Below are positions 36,017-46,744 of a stretch of 64,000 bases of DNA, piece after piece (the stretch's first letter is position 1; each line of letters opens with the position of its first letter). The notes beneath the pieces were generated by a model that saw only the letters and a list, made by a program, of their open reading frames with translations, ran no database searches and was not told the DNA's origin. The position numbers were made by a program, and so were the translations under genes. The stretch comes from Caballeronia insecticola (GTDB lineage: Bacteria; Pseudomonadota; Gammaproteobacteria; Burkholderiales; Burkholderiaceae): contig NC_021287.1 of assembly GCF_000402035.1 (NCBI RefSeq), positions 1,302,001 to 1,366,000 of the forward strand, read 5' to 3'.

Positions 36017-36030
36017 GATTATTTCTAATC
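36017..36030. promoter_or_regulatory. A/T-rich dyad upstream of sbp (possible CysB/promoter region)
   Basis: GATTA-TTTC-TAATC lies 56 bases before the sbp ATG within an A/T-rich stretch (35995-36035) that also holds TATAAA and ATATAG. CysB sites are degenerate and A/T-rich; assignment to CysB is inference from the regulon and from cysB ending this operon. Confidence 0.35.
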
Positions 36031-36085
36031 ATATAGGCGGCTCGATAGACTGATTCCGTCAATTCGATAAGACGGAGAACGGGGA

Positions 36086-37120
36086 ATGCATAGCTTCAGA
36101 CTGGGATTGGGCAAAGGTGCGCGGCGTCTGTTCGCGGCGGCGGCGCTGACCGCGGCGAGCGTCGGCATGAGCGCGTCCGCGCACGCCGAGACGTCGTTTC
36201 TTAACGTTTCGTACGATCCTACCCGCGAGCTGTATCAGGACTTCAATCAGGCATTCGCCAAGAAGTGGAAGGCCGAGACCGGCGAGACCGTCACGTTCAA
36301 GCAGTCGCACGGCGGCTCGGGCGGCCAGGCGCGCGCGGTGCTCGACGGTCTGCAGGCCGATGTCGTGACGCTCGCGCTCGCCTACGACATCGACGCACTC
36401 GCCGGACGGGGCCTCGTCGGCGCGGACTGGCAAAAACGTCTGCCGGACAACGCATCCCCGTACACGTCGACGATCGTGTTTCTCGTGCGCAAGGGCAATC
36501 CGAAGCACATCAAGGACTGGGACGATCTGGCGAAGCCGGGCGTGTCGATCGTCACGCCGAATCCGAAGACCTCGGGCGGCGCGCGCTGGAACTATCTCGC
36601 CGCGTGGGCTTATGCGCAGCACAAGCCGGGCGGCAATGAGCAGACCGCAAAAGAATTCGTGACGAAGCTCTACAAGAACGCGGGCGTCCTCGATTCGGGC
36701 GCGCGCGGCGCCACGACGAGCTTCGTGCAGCGCGGGCAGGGCGACGTGCTGATCGCGTGGGAAAACGAGGCTTTCCTCTCGGTGAAGGAATTCGGCACGG
36801 ACAAGTTCGAAATCGTGGTGCCGACGGTGAGCATTCTCGCGGAGCCGCCGGTCGCGGTGGTGGACAAGGTCGTCGACAAGCACGGCACACGCAAGCTCGC
36901 CGAGGCGTACCTCAAGTATCTGTATAGCGACGAAGGTCAGCAGATCGCGGCGCGCAACTTCTATCGGCCGCGCTCGGACAAGGTGCCCGCCGAGCTTACG
37001 AAGCAGTTTCCGAAGCTGAAGCTCTACACCATCGACGATACCTTCGGCGGCTGGACCAAGGCGCAAAAGACGCATTTCGCGGACGGCGGCGTGTTCGATT
37101 CGATCTATCAGCCGCAATGA
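36086..37120 (+). CDS. sbp: Sulfate ABC transporter substrate-binding protein
   Basis: 344 residues. Signal peptide about 1-34 (…MSASAHA). The mature sequence [17 protein letters not shown] and the [17 protein letters not shown] sulfate-binding loop are diagnostic of Sbp/Cys[17 protein letters not shown] is a second signature. It binds sulfate or thiosulfate in the periplasm and delivers it to CysTWA. First gene of the sulfate operon, about 105 bases before cysT. Confidence 0.96.
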   Translation: MHSFRLGLGKGARRLFAAAALTAASVGMSASAHAETSFLNVSYDPTRELYQDFNQAFAKKWKAETGETVTFKQSHGGSGGQARAVLDGLQADVVTLALAYDIDALAGRGLVGADWQKRLPDNASPYTSTIVFLVRKGNPKHIKDWDDLAKPGVSIVTPNPKTSGGARWNYLAAWAYAQHKPGGNEQTAKEFVTKLYKNAGVLDSGARGATTSFVQRGQGDVLIAWENEAFLSVKEFGTDKFEIVVPTVSILAEPPVAVVDKVVDKHGTRKLAEAYLKYLYSDEGQQIAARNFYRPRSDKVPAELTKQFPKLKLYTIDDTFGGWTKAQKTHFADGGVFDSIYQPQ

Positions 37121-37213
37121 GTTGAGCAGACACGCGACGCGGCGCACAAAGACGCCGCGCACGACAGCAGCAACGCGCGCCCGACCCCGGCGCGCAACGC
37201 AGGACGATCAAGG

Positions 37214-37228
37214 ATGACTCAAGGATGA
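37214..37228 (+). promoter_or_regulatory. Four-codon upstream frame overlapping the cysT start
   Basis: ATG ACT CAA GGA TGA: its stop overlaps the cysT ATG at 37225 (ATGA). It arises from a tandem copy of TCAAGGATGAC; either ATG has AAGG just ahead. It may be a leader that couples translation or a remnant of duplication. Confidence 0.35.
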
Positions 37229-38130
37229 CAACGCTCACATTCAGGAAACCGAGCGCGCTGCCCGGTTTCGGCCTGACGCTCGGCATCACGGTGGCTTATC
37301 TGAGCCTCGTGGTGCTGATTCCGCTTGCGGCCACGTTCGCCAAGACGGCGACGCTCGACTGGGCGCAGTTCGTGCGCGCGGTCACGTCGCCGCGCGTGCT
37401 GGCCTCGTACCGGCTGACGTTCTTCGCGGCGCTCGGCGGCGCGCTCATCAACGCGGTGTTCGGCTTTCTCGTCGCGTGGGTGCTGGTGCGCTACACGTTT
37501 CCGTTCAAGCGTATCGTCGATGCGATCGTCGATTTGCCGTTCGCGCTGCCGACTTCCGTCGCCGGCATTTCGCTCGCCGCCGTCTACGCGGGCAACGGCT
37601 GGATCGGGCAGTATCTCGCGCCACTCGGCATCAAGGTGGCGTTCACGCCGCTGGGCGTGCTGGTCGCGCTGACGTTCATCGGCTTGCCGTTCGTCGTGCG
37701 CACGGTGCAGCCGGTGCTGGAAGACTTCGAGCGCGAGCAGGAAGAGGCCGCCGCGTGCCTAGGAGCCACGCGCTGGCTCACGTTTCGCCGCGTCGTGCTG
37801 CCGTCGTTGTTTCCTGCCTTGCTGACGGGCTTCGCGCTCGCGTTCGCGCGTGCGCTCGGCGAATACGGCTCGGTCATCTTCATCGCGGGCAATGTGCCGA
37901 TGAAGTCGGAGATCACGTCGCTGCTCATCATCACGAAGCTCGAACAGTACGACTATGCGGGCGCCACGGCGCTTGCCGTCGTGATGCTGTGCGTGTCGTT
38001 CCTGATGCTGCTGCTCATCAACACGCTGCAATGGTTCCTTCAGCGGCGCACCAGCAGGACCGGCGCAGCGCCTGCCGTAGCGGTCGGTCCGTCGCTGCAT
38101 GCCGGACATCCGGGCGGAGGTCACGCATGA
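37225..38130 (+). CDS. cysT: Sulfate ABC transporter permease CysT
   Basis: 301 residues, six transmembrane helices. MetI-type permease with CysT signatures DLPFALPTSVAGISLAAVY and the EAA loop EEAAACLGATRWLTFRRVVLP, followed by ALGEYGSVIFIAGN. The C-terminus is a His/Gly-rich tail. Stop overlaps the cysW start by 4 bases. Works with CysW as the inner-membrane channel. Confidence 0.96.
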   Translation: MTTLTFRKPSALPGFGLTLGITVAYLSLVVLIPLAATFAKTATLDWAQFVRAVTSPRVLASYRLTFFAALGGALINAVFGFLVAWVLVRYTFPFKRIVDAIVDLPFALPTSVAGISLAAVYAGNGWIGQYLAPLGIKVAFTPLGVLVALTFIGLPFVVRTVQPVLEDFEREQEEAAACLGATRWLTFRRVVLPSLFPALLTGFALAFARALGEYGSVIFIAGNVPMKSEITSLLIITKLEQYDYAGATALAVVMLCVSFLMLLLINTLQWFLQRRTSRTGAAPAVAVGPSLHAGHPGGGHA

Positions 38131-39035
38131 GCACGCCCAATAGCAAGGCGCTGCCGGTGAACGCCGCCGCCCGCATGCACGAGAACCGGCTCAATCCCGT
38201 CACCGAACCGCGCGCCGTGCGCTGGCTGCTGACGGGCATCGCGCTCGTGTTTCTCGCGCTCTTTCTCGTCGTACCGCTCGTCGCGGTGTTCGTGCAGGCG
38301 TTCGCGAAAGGCATCGACTATTACTTCGAGTCGCTCAAGGACCCGGACGCCTGGTCCGCGATCAAGCTTACGCTCATGACGGCGGCGATCGCCGTGCCGC
38401 TGAACGTCGTGTTCGGGCTGGCGGCGTCGTGGGCCATCGCGAAGTTCGAGTTCCGCGGCAAGGCGCTGCTGACGACGCTGATCGATCTGCCGTTCTCCGT
38501 GTCGCCCGTGATCTCCGGCCTCATCTACGTGCTGATGTTCGGCGCGCAAGGCTGGTTCGGCCCGTGGCTCGCCGCGCATGACGTGCAGATCATCTTCGCG
38601 GTGCCCGGCATCGTGCTCGCGACGATCTTCGTGACGTTCCCGTTCGTCGCGCGCGAACTGATTCCGTTGATGCAGGCACAAGGCAACGACGAAGAGGAAG
38701 CGGCGCACGTGCTCGGCGCATCGGGCTGGCAGATCTTCCGGCGCGTCACGCTGCCGAACGTGAAGTGGGGTCTGCTCTACGGCGTGATTCTCTGCAATGC
38801 ACGCGCGATGGGCGAATTCGGCGCGGTTTCGGTGGTGTCGGGCCATATACGCGGCCAGACCGACACGATGCCGCTGCACGTCGAAATTCTCTACAACGAA
38901 TACAACTTTTCGGCGGCGTTCGCGGTGGCGTCGCTGCTCGCGCTGCTCGCGCTCGTGACGCTCGCGTTGAAGCTCCTCGCGGAGCGCCGCATGTCGCAGG
39001 TCGTCAGCGAAGCCAAAGCCACCGCACAGCATTGA
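38127..39035 (+). CDS. cysW: Sulfate ABC transporter permease CysW
   Basis: 302 residues. A hydrophilic N-terminus of about 30 residues precedes six transmembrane helices. CysW signatures: DLPFSVSPVISGLIYVLMFG, EAA loop EEAAHVLGASGWQIFRRVTLP and MGEFGAVSVVSGHIRGQTDT. ATG 38127 overlaps the cysT stop. Partner of CysT. Confidence 0.96.
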   Translation: MSTPNSKALPVNAAARMHENRLNPVTEPRAVRWLLTGIALVFLALFLVVPLVAVFVQAFAKGIDYYFESLKDPDAWSAIKLTLMTAAIAVPLNVVFGLAASWAIAKFEFRGKALLTTLIDLPFSVSPVISGLIYVLMFGAQGWFGPWLAAHDVQIIFAVPGIVLATIFVTFPFVARELIPLMQAQGNDEEEAAHVLGASGWQIFRRVTLPNVKWGLLYGVILCNARAMGEFGAVSVVSGHIRGQTDTMPLHVEILYNEYNFSAAFAVASLLALLALVTLALKLLAERRMSQVVSEAKATAQH

Positions 39036-39050
39036 GAGGCCGAAAACATC

Positions 39051-40109
39051 ATGAGCATCATCGTTCGTAATCTGCAAAAACGCTTCGGCGATTTCACCGC
39101 GCTCGACAACGTCTCGCTCGATTTTCCGGCGGGTGAACTCGTCGCGCTGCTCGGGCCGTCGGGCTGCGGCAAGACCACGCTCTTGCGCGTGATCGCGGGC
39201 CTCGAATTCGCCGATGCGGGGCAAGTCGTGCTGAACGGCGAAGACGTCGCGGCAGTCGGCGCGCGCGAGCGGCAAGTGGGCTTCGTGTTCCAGCATTACG
39301 CGCTGTTCAGGCACATGACGGTGTTCGAGAACGTCGCGTTCGGCCTGCGCGTGAAGCCGCGCCGCGAACGTCCGAGCGACGCCGTGATCCGCGAGAAAGT
39401 GCACGAACTGCTCAAGCTCGTGCAACTGGACTGGCTCGCGGAGCGTTTCCCGTCGGAGTTGTCGGGCGGGCAGCGGCAGCGCATTGCGCTCGCGCGGGCG
39501 CTGGCCGTCGAGCCGAAAGTTCTGCTGCTCGACGAGCCCTTCGGCGCGCTCGACGCCAAGGTCCGCAAGGAATTGCGTAGCTGGCTGCGCCGCCTGCACG
39601 ACGATCTGCATATCTCGACGTTGTTCGTCACGCACGATCAGGAAGAGGCGCTCGAAGTCGCGGACCGGATTGTCGTGATGAATCACGGGCGCGTGGAGCA
39701 GGTAGGCAGTCCGCAAGACGTGTACGATCATCCGCAGACCTCGTTTGTCTACGAGTTTCTCGGCGCGGCGAACCGGCTGCAGGGCCATGTCGATGCAAAC
39801 GGCTTCGTCGTGGATGGCGCATCGAGCCCGATCGCCGCACAGGCGCATTTCAGCGGCCGCGCGCTCGCGTATGTCCGTCCGCACGATCTCGCGTTGTATC
39901 CCGCCGATGGCGCCCATCGCGACGGCATCGTGGTCGGCGTGCGGCGCGTGGTGACGCTGGGCGGCTCGGTGCGCGTCGAACTGGAAGGCAATGCGGGCAG
40001 CGTGATCGAGGCGGAACTGGACCGCGAGGCATGGCGCGCGCTCAGACTCGATATCGGCGATGGCGTGACGGCGGTGCCGCGCGCGCTGCGCCTGTTTCCA
40101 GCGCAATGA
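39051..40109 (+). CDS. cysA: Sulfate ABC transporter ATPase CysA
   Basis: 352 residues. Walker [12 protein letters not shown], signature [15 protein letters not shown], Walker [13 protein letters not shown]-loop [12 protein letters not shown]; the C-terminal TOBE-like domain (about 240-352) contains [10 protein letters not shown]. Energises sulfate/thiosulfate import. Fifteen bases after cysW. Confidence 0.97.
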   Translation: MSIIVRNLQKRFGDFTALDNVSLDFPAGELVALLGPSGCGKTTLLRVIAGLEFADAGQVVLNGEDVAAVGARERQVGFVFQHYALFRHMTVFENVAFGLRVKPRRERPSDAVIREKVHELLKLVQLDWLAERFPSELSGGQRQRIALARALAVEPKVLLLDEPFGALDAKVRKELRSWLRRLHDDLHISTLFVTHDQEEALEVADRIVVMNHGRVEQVGSPQDVYDHPQTSFVYEFLGAANRLQGHVDANGFVVDGASSPIAAQAHFSGRALAYVRPHDLALYPADGAHRDGIVVGVRRVVTLGGSVRVELEGNAGSVIEAELDREAWRALRLDIGDGVTAVPRALRLFPAQ

Positions 40110-40152
40110 GATCAAATAAGATCAAGACATAAAAGCATCAAGAGAGGCTGAC

Positions 40153-41079
40153 ATGAATTTCCAGCAATTGCGCTTCGTGCGCGAGGCCGTGCGTCAGAAC
40201 ATGAATCTGACGGAGGTGGCCAACGTGCTTTATACGTCGCAGTCGGGCGTGTCGAAGCAGATCAAGGATCTCGAAGACGAACTCGGCGTCGATATCTTCA
40301 TTCGTCGCGGCAAGCGGCTCACGGGGCTCACGGAGCCTGGCAAGCAGGTGCATCAGCTGATCGAGCGCATGTTGCTCGACGCCGAGAACCTGCGTCGCGT
40401 CGCGCGCCAGTTCGCGGATCAGGACAACGGCCATCTCGTCGTCGCGACCACTCATACGCAGGCGCGTTACGCGCTGCCCAAGGTCATCCGCCAGTTCACC
40501 GAAATCTTCCCGAAGGTGCATCTCGCGCTGCGCCAGGGCAGCCCGCAGCAGATCGCGCAGATGATCATCAACGGCGAGGCCGATATCGGCATCTCGACCG
40601 AGGCGCTCGACCGCTATCCGGACATCGTCACGTTCCCGTGCTATTCGTGGCATCACACGGTCGTGGTGCCGAAGGATCATCCGCTCGTCGGGCGCGAGAA
40701 TCTCACGCTCGAGCAGATCGCCGAATATCCGATCGTCACCTACGACACCGACTTCACCGGCCGCTCGCACGTCGATCAGGCGTTCGCGAGCGTGGGCGCG
40801 ATGCCCGATATCGTGCTGACCGCCATCGACGCCGACGTCATCAAAACTTACGTGGAACTCGGCATGGGCATCGGCATCGTGGCGGCGATGGCGTATGACG
40901 CCCGACGCGACACCGAACTCGTCGCACTCGATACGCAGCATCTGTTCGAAGCGAGCACGACGCGCGTCGGCCTGAGAAAGGGCGCGTTTCTGCGCGCGTA
41001 CGCGTACCGGCTGATCGAGATGTTCGCGCCGCAACTCGACGAAGCGCAGATCGCCGCCCAGCTTCGCGAAGCAGCGTAA
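40153..41079 (+). CDS. cysB: CysB-family LysR regulator
   Basis: 308 residues. N-terminal winged helix MNFQQLRFVREAVRQNMNLTEVANVLYTSQSGVSKQI (in parts) with the CysB-type 'SQSGVSKQIKDLEDELG' recognition region, and an effector domain with ATTHTQARYALPKVIRQF, typical of CysB/Cbl, which sense O- or N-acetylserine and sulfate status. Last in the sulfate operon, 43 bases after cysA, and expected to activate it. Burkholderia also encode the close paralogue SsuR; the location with sbp-cysTWA favours CysB. Confidence 0.92.
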   Translation: MNFQQLRFVREAVRQNMNLTEVANVLYTSQSGVSKQIKDLEDELGVDIFIRRGKRLTGLTEPGKQVHQLIERMLLDAENLRRVARQFADQDNGHLVVATTHTQARYALPKVIRQFTEIFPKVHLALRQGSPQQIAQMIINGEADIGISTEALDRYPDIVTFPCYSWHHTVVVPKDHPLVGRENLTLEQIAEYPIVTYDTDFTGRSHVDQAFASVGAMPDIVLTAIDADVIKTYVELGMGIGIVAAMAYDARRDTELVALDTQHLFEASTTRVGLRKGAFLRAYAYRLIEMFAPQLDEAQIAAQLREAA

Positions 41080-41083
41080 AACC

Positions 41084-41113
41084 CATGCCGGCTGATTTAC
41101 AATCGCCGGCATG
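41084..41113 (+). promoter_or_regulatory. Hairpin covering the asparaginase start codon, with a -10-like element in its loop
   Basis: CATGCCGGC (41084-41092) and GCCGGCATG (41105-41113) are perfect 9-base arms; the ATG at 41111 is the end of the right arm. TACAAT (41098-41103) in the loop would place transcription start at or next to the ATG, and no Shine-Dalgarno is present. Confidence 0.45.
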
Positions 41114-42103
41114 AACACATCCTCTCTCCCTCGCATCGCCGTGCTGGCAACGGGCGGCACCATCGCCGGACAGGCGGGCGATGCATCGAAGACGGCGGGC
41201 TACAAGGCGGGCGTCGTCGGCGTCGACAAGCTGCTCGAAGCCGTGCCCGCGCTGAGTTCCGTCGCGCGCATTCACGCCGAACAGTTCGCGAGCATCGACA
41301 GCAAGGACATGAGTGCCGCGCTGTGGACTGCGCTCAGCCGGCGCATCGATACGCTCCTCGCGCAAGACGATATCGATGGCGTCGTCGTCACGCACGGCAC
41401 CGATACGCTCGAAGAAACCGCCTACCTGCTGCATCTCACGGTGAAGCGCGCGAAGCCTGTTGTGCTGACGGCGGCCATGCGCCCGTCGACCGCGCTTTCC
41501 GCTGACGGCCCGTTGAATCTGCTCAACGCGGTGAGCGTCGCGGCATCGCAGGACGCGGCGGGCAAGGGCGTGCTCGTCGCGTTCAACAACCAGATTCACA
41601 GCGCGCGCGATGTCGCCAAGACGAGCACCTACGCCGTCGATGCCTTCCGCGCGCCTGAAACCGGCGCGCTCGGTTTCGTGCAGGACGGACGCGTCGAATT
41701 TCAGCGCACGGTCGTGCGCCCGCATACCGTTGCGAGCGAGTTCTCCGTGACCGACGAATGGCCGATGGTCGAGATCGTCACGAGTCATGCAGACGCCTCG
41801 CGCGTGACGGTCGATGCGCTCGTCGCGGCGGGGGCGCGCGGTATCGTCGTGGCGGGCACGGGCAACGGCTCGATGCACGCGACGCTCACGCACGCACTCG
41901 CGGATGCGGTGAAGAAGGGCGTCGCGGTGGTGCGTTCGTCGCGCGTCGGCTCGGGTCACGTGATGCGCAACGGCGCCGCTTCCGACGATGCGCTCGGCAC
42001 AATCAGCGCGGGCACGCTCAATCCGTACAAGGCGCGCGTGTTGCTGATGCTTGCGCTCGCGTCGGGCGCGCAAGACCTGCAACGTATTTTCGACACGTAC
42101 TGA
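41111..42103 (+). CDS. Asparaginase (type II-like sequence, no signal peptide)
   Basis: 330 residues. Active-site Thr in VLATGGTIAGQ, second triad block GVVVTHGTDTLEETAY and the MRPSTALSADGPLNL region identify an L-asparaginase/glutaminase. The sequence resembles periplasmic type II enzymes but opens MNTSSLPRIAVLATGG with no export signal, so it is predicted cytoplasmic. It hydrolyses L-asparagine to aspartate and ammonia. Directly downstream of cysB by 31 bases but probably with its own promoter (see the element at 41098). Terminator follows. Confidence 0.92.
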   Translation: MNTSSLPRIAVLATGGTIAGQAGDASKTAGYKAGVVGVDKLLEAVPALSSVARIHAEQFASIDSKDMSAALWTALSRRIDTLLAQDDIDGVVVTHGTDTLEETAYLLHLTVKRAKPVVLTAAMRPSTALSADGPLNLLNAVSVAASQDAAGKGVLVAFNNQIHSARDVAKTSTYAVDAFRAPETGALGFVQDGRVEFQRTVVRPHTVASEFSVTDEWPMVEIVTSHADASRVTVDALVAAGARGIVVAGTGNGSMHATLTHALADAVKKGVAVVRSSRVGSGHVMRNGAASDDALGTISAGTLNPYKARVLLMLALASGAQDLQRIFDTY

Positions 42104-42109
42104 AAAGCA

Positions 42110-42137
42110 AAAACGCGAACCTCGGTTCGCGTTTTCG
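42110..42137. terminator. Bidirectional terminator between asparaginase and LysM genes
   Basis: AAAACGCGAAC-CTCG-GTTCGCGTTTT, 11-bp stem flanked by A and T runs. Confidence 0.9.
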
Positions 42138-42153
42138 TTGAGACTGCCGCCGG

Positions 42154-42642
42154 TCAGTTCGCCGCCGGAATGCGCAGCACCTGACCCGGATAGATCTTGT
42201 CCGGGCTCTTCAGCATCGGCTTGTTCGCTTCGAAGATCACGTCGTTCTTCGAGCCGTTGCCGTAATACTTCTCCGCGATCTTCCAGAGATTGTCGCCCGA
42301 CACAACGGTGTAGTACTGCGACTCGGGTCCGGCATTCGGCACGGTGAGCTGGTCGTCCACCTTGTCGACGTTCTGGACATTGCCGGCCGCGACGAGAATC
42401 TTCTCCTTGGTCGCCTGATCGGGCGCCTGACCGGACACGGTGACCGTGTGCGAGGTGCCGTCATATTGCACGCTGAGATTGTCCGCGTTGAGACCTTGCG
42501 AGCGAATGTACGCTGCAATCGCGTCGCCCGCTTTCTGGTTCAGTGCGGCGACATCCACAGGATCGGACGCTGCCTGCGCGCTCGGCGTGACAGCGCCGAA
42601 CAGTTTTTCACCCGCTTCCTTGATAAAGCTGAGAATTCCCAT
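42154..42642 (-). CDS. BON-LysM protein (Kbp/YgaU-like)
   Basis: 162 residues, no signal peptide: a short helix (MGILSFIKEAGEKLFG), a BON domain (about 35-102, VTVSGQAPDQATKEKIL) and a C-terminal LysM domain (about 108-159, YYTVVSGDNLWKIAEKYYG...IYPGQVLRIP). E. coli Kbp with the same layout is a cytoplasmic K+-binding protein. AAGGAG precedes ATG 42642. Monocistronic. Confidence 0.93.
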   Translation of the reverse strand: MGILSFIKEAGEKLFGAVTPSAQAASDPVDVAALNQKAGDAIAAYIRSQGLNADNLSVQYDGTSHTVTVSGQAPDQATKEKILVAAGNVQNVDKVDDQLTVPNAGPESQYYTVVSGDNLWKIAEKYYGNGSKNDVIFEANKPMLKSPDKIYPGQVLRIPAAN

Positions 42643-42944
42643 TGTTCAACTCCTTTAATTAACGTGGTGATACGGCCGCGAAGTCCAGGCAGATTAGTCG
42701 CGGACACCACCAGATAGTTCTGAGTTTGACAAAAGGAATTTTTAGCACCACTTGCGCCATGGCGATAGGACGCAATCTGAAACAATCCGACGCGGACACC
42801 CGACGATAAACCGTCTGACCGACCAAGGCTTACCCGGCGCACCGCCGGGTGCCGCTCTCGGACCCCACTTTGCCGCCCTCAGCCCAGAGCGACATTTGTC
42901 CCGCGTGCCCATACGCGGGACGCCCCACGGTTCAGGTGACAGAA
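42643..42944. other. 302-base region between LysM gene and glxR
   Basis: Holds the upstream region of the leftward LysM gene (with TTTGACA-like sequence near 42725) and the 3' flank of glxR. Two perfect hairpins occur: ACCCGGCG-CAC-CGCCGGGT (42832-42850) and GTCCCGCG-N8-CGCGGGAC (42898-42921). Neither has a T tract, so they could be Rho-type mRNA-end structures for the gcl-hyi-glxR transcript. No protein-like frame. Confidence 0.5.
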
Positions 42945-43853
42945 TTACGCGGCTTTGGCTGCCTGCTGCGGTTCGTCGGCCACCTGGAAGTTGGACATGA
43001 TTTCGAGTGCGCGGACCATCGCCGAGTGATCCCAGGCCTTGCCGCCGTTCGCCGCGCACACGCTGAAGAGTTGCTGCGCGCTCGCCGTGTGGGGGAGGGC
43101 CAGGCCCATCTTGCGTGCGCCGTCGAGCGCGAGGTTCAAATCCTTCTGATGCAGTTCGATACGGAAGCCTGGATTGAACGTGCGCTTGGTCATGCGCTCG
43201 CCATGTACTTCGAGGATGCGCGACGACGCGAAGCCGCCCATCAGCGCACGGCGCACGCGTTCCGGATCGGCGCCCGAGCGTGCCGCAAACAACAGCGCTT
43301 CGGCGACCGCCTCGATGTTCAGCGCGACGATGATCTGGTTCGCGACCTTGCACGTCTGACCCGCGCCGTTGTCGCCGATGAGCGAGATGTTCTTGCCCAT
43401 CAGTTCGAACAGCGGCTTGGCGATCTCGAACGACTTCTCCGGGCCGCCGACCATGATCGTGAGCGTCGCTTCGCGCGCGCCGACTTCGCCGCCCGATACC
43501 GGCGCGTCGAGATAGTCGCAGCCGAGCGCGTTGATCTTCTTCGCGAATTCCTGCGTCTCGAGCGGGGCGATCGAGCTCATGTCGATCACGAGCTTGCCCT
43601 TCGAAAGACCGTTCGCGACGCCGTCATCGGCGAACAGCACATTGGCGACATCGGGCGTGTCCGGCACCATCGTGATGACGATTTCGCTCGCCTGTGCAAC
43701 CGCTGCCGAGTCCGCGACGACCTGCGTCTGCGCGCGGATGTCGTCGGGCACAGGGAACTTGCCGTTCACGACGAGCTTGTGGCCGCCCTTGATGAGGTTG
43801 CGCGCCATGTGCGCGCCCATGATGCCAAGGCCGATGAAACCGATCGTTGCCAT
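42945..43853 (-). CDS. glxR: 2-hydroxy-3-oxopropionate (tartronate semialdehyde) reductase
   Basis: 302 residues, beta-hydroxyacid dehydrogenase family. NAD(P) site FIGLGIMGAHMARNL, substrate loop DAPVSGGEVGA, catalytic Lys region GAGQTCKVANQIIVA. Reduces tartronate semialdehyde made by Gcl to D-glycerate. AGGAGGAG before ATG 43853. Third in the leftward gcl-hyi-glxR operon, 37 bases after hyi. Confidence 0.95.
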   Translation of the reverse strand: MATIGFIGLGIMGAHMARNLIKGGHKLVVNGKFPVPDDIRAQTQVVADSAAVAQASEIVITMVPDTPDVANVLFADDGVANGLSKGKLVIDMSSIAPLETQEFAKKINALGCDYLDAPVSGGEVGAREATLTIMVGGPEKSFEIAKPLFELMGKNISLIGDNGAGQTCKVANQIIVALNIEAVAEALLFAARSGADPERVRRALMGGFASSRILEVHGERMTKRTFNPGFRIELHQKDLNLALDGARKMGLALPHTASAQQLFSVCAANGGKAWDHSAMVRALEIMSNFQVADEPQQAAKAA

Positions 43854-43890
43854 ACTTCAAGCTCCTCCTGCGTGTCAGATTGAGTCAGAT

Positions 43891-44691
43891 TTATGCTGCA
43901 GCGGTGGCTTTCACGCCGCCGATGCTGTGCAGCCAGCCGAGGCCCGCTTCGGTGCCGTTGAGCGGCTTGTACTCGCAGCCGATCCAGCCTTGATAGCCGA
44001 TCTCGTCGAGCAGTGCGAAGAGGAACGCGTAGTTGATCTCGCCCGTGCCCGGCTCGTTGCGGCCAGGGTTGTCGGCGAGCTGAATGTGCGCGATCTGCGG
44101 CAGATTCTTGCGGATGGTCGCGGCGAGTTCGCCTTCCATGCGCTGCATGTGATAGATGTCGTATTGCAGGAACAGATTGTCCGAGCCGACCGCGCGGATC
44201 ACATCCAGTCCTTCCTTCGAACGGTTCAGCGCGAAGCCCGGAATGTCGTACGAATTGCACGGCTCGACGAGCAGCCTGATACCTTCTTTCTTGAGCGCAT
44301 CGGCTGCAAAGCGCAGGTTTTCGATGATCGTCGCGCGCGCCTGTTCCGCCGATACGCCAGCCGTCGGAATGCCGACGAGGCAGTTCAGTTGCGGCACGTT
44401 CAGCGCCTTCGCGTATTCGATTGCGCGCGGCACGCCTTCACGGAATTCCGCGACGCGGTCCGGCAGACAGGCGATGCCGCGCTCGCCGGCTTCCCAATTG
44501 CCCGCAGGCAGGTTGTGCAACACGATTTGCAGATCGTTGTCCTTCAGGCGTTTCTGGATATCGCCGATCGAAAACGCGTACGGAAACAGGAACTCGACCG
44601 CCTTGAACCCCGCGTTCGCCGCCGCTGCGAAGCGGTCGAGGAACGGAAGTTCGTTGAACAGCATGGTCAAGTTCGCGGCAAATTTCGGCAT
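43891..44691 (-). CDS. hyi: Hydroxypyruvate isomerase
   Basis: 266 residues, AP-endonuclease-2-like TIM barrel: MPKFAANLTMLFNELPFLDRF (in parts), VEPCNSYDIPGF, QYDIYHMQRMEG and the metal-ligand GCEYKPLNGTEAGLGWL. Interconverts hydroxypyruvate and tartronate semialdehyde. ATG 44691 matches the family N-terminus. Middle gene of the glyoxylate operon. Confidence 0.94.
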   Translation of the reverse strand: MPKFAANLTMLFNELPFLDRFAAAANAGFKAVEFLFPYAFSIGDIQKRLKDNDLQIVLHNLPAGNWEAGERGIACLPDRVAEFREGVPRAIEYAKALNVPQLNCLVGIPTAGVSAEQARATIIENLRFAADALKKEGIRLLVEPCNSYDIPGFALNRSKEGLDVIRAVGSDNLFLQYDIYHMQRMEGELAATIRKNLPQIAHIQLADNPGRNEPGTGEINYAFLFALLDEIGYQGWIGCEYKPLNGTEAGLGWLHSIGGVKATAAA

Positions 44692-44781
44692 TGTTCTTCC
44701 CTGATGGTCGGTCAGTTGATGTACGCCGCGCGTTCCTTGCATGAACGTGCATGCACGTGCACGAGCGCGCGGCGGCGATGC

Positions 44782-46557
<1,776 letters not shown>

Positions 46558-46645
46558 GATTGTCTCCTTCCTGGGGTCTCTATCCGAAATTCGCTGTCTG
46601 CATTGAAGCAGGGTTCCATTGCACTTTAAGAGCGTGGAAAAGGTT

Positions 46646-46656
46646 TGATAAGATCA
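46646..46656. promoter_or_regulatory. Candidate LysR-type operator in the gcl / lysR divergent region
   Basis: TGAT-AAG-ATCA, an 11-bp dyad roughly midway between the two start codons (46557 and 46745). It fits the T-N-A dyad style of LysR sites; assignment is inference. Confidence 0.4.
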
Positions 46657-46744
46657 GCTGAAGTCGCTTTTTCCCAAACAAAAAGTATCGAATGACGGTG
46701 CCACGGGGTTCGGCGGCAGCGCTGTATCGGACAGGAGACGCGAG

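Noticed and set aside
38121..40115. 664-residue minus-strand frame opposite cysW-cysA
   Set aside because: Antisense shadow; highly charged low-complexity composition.
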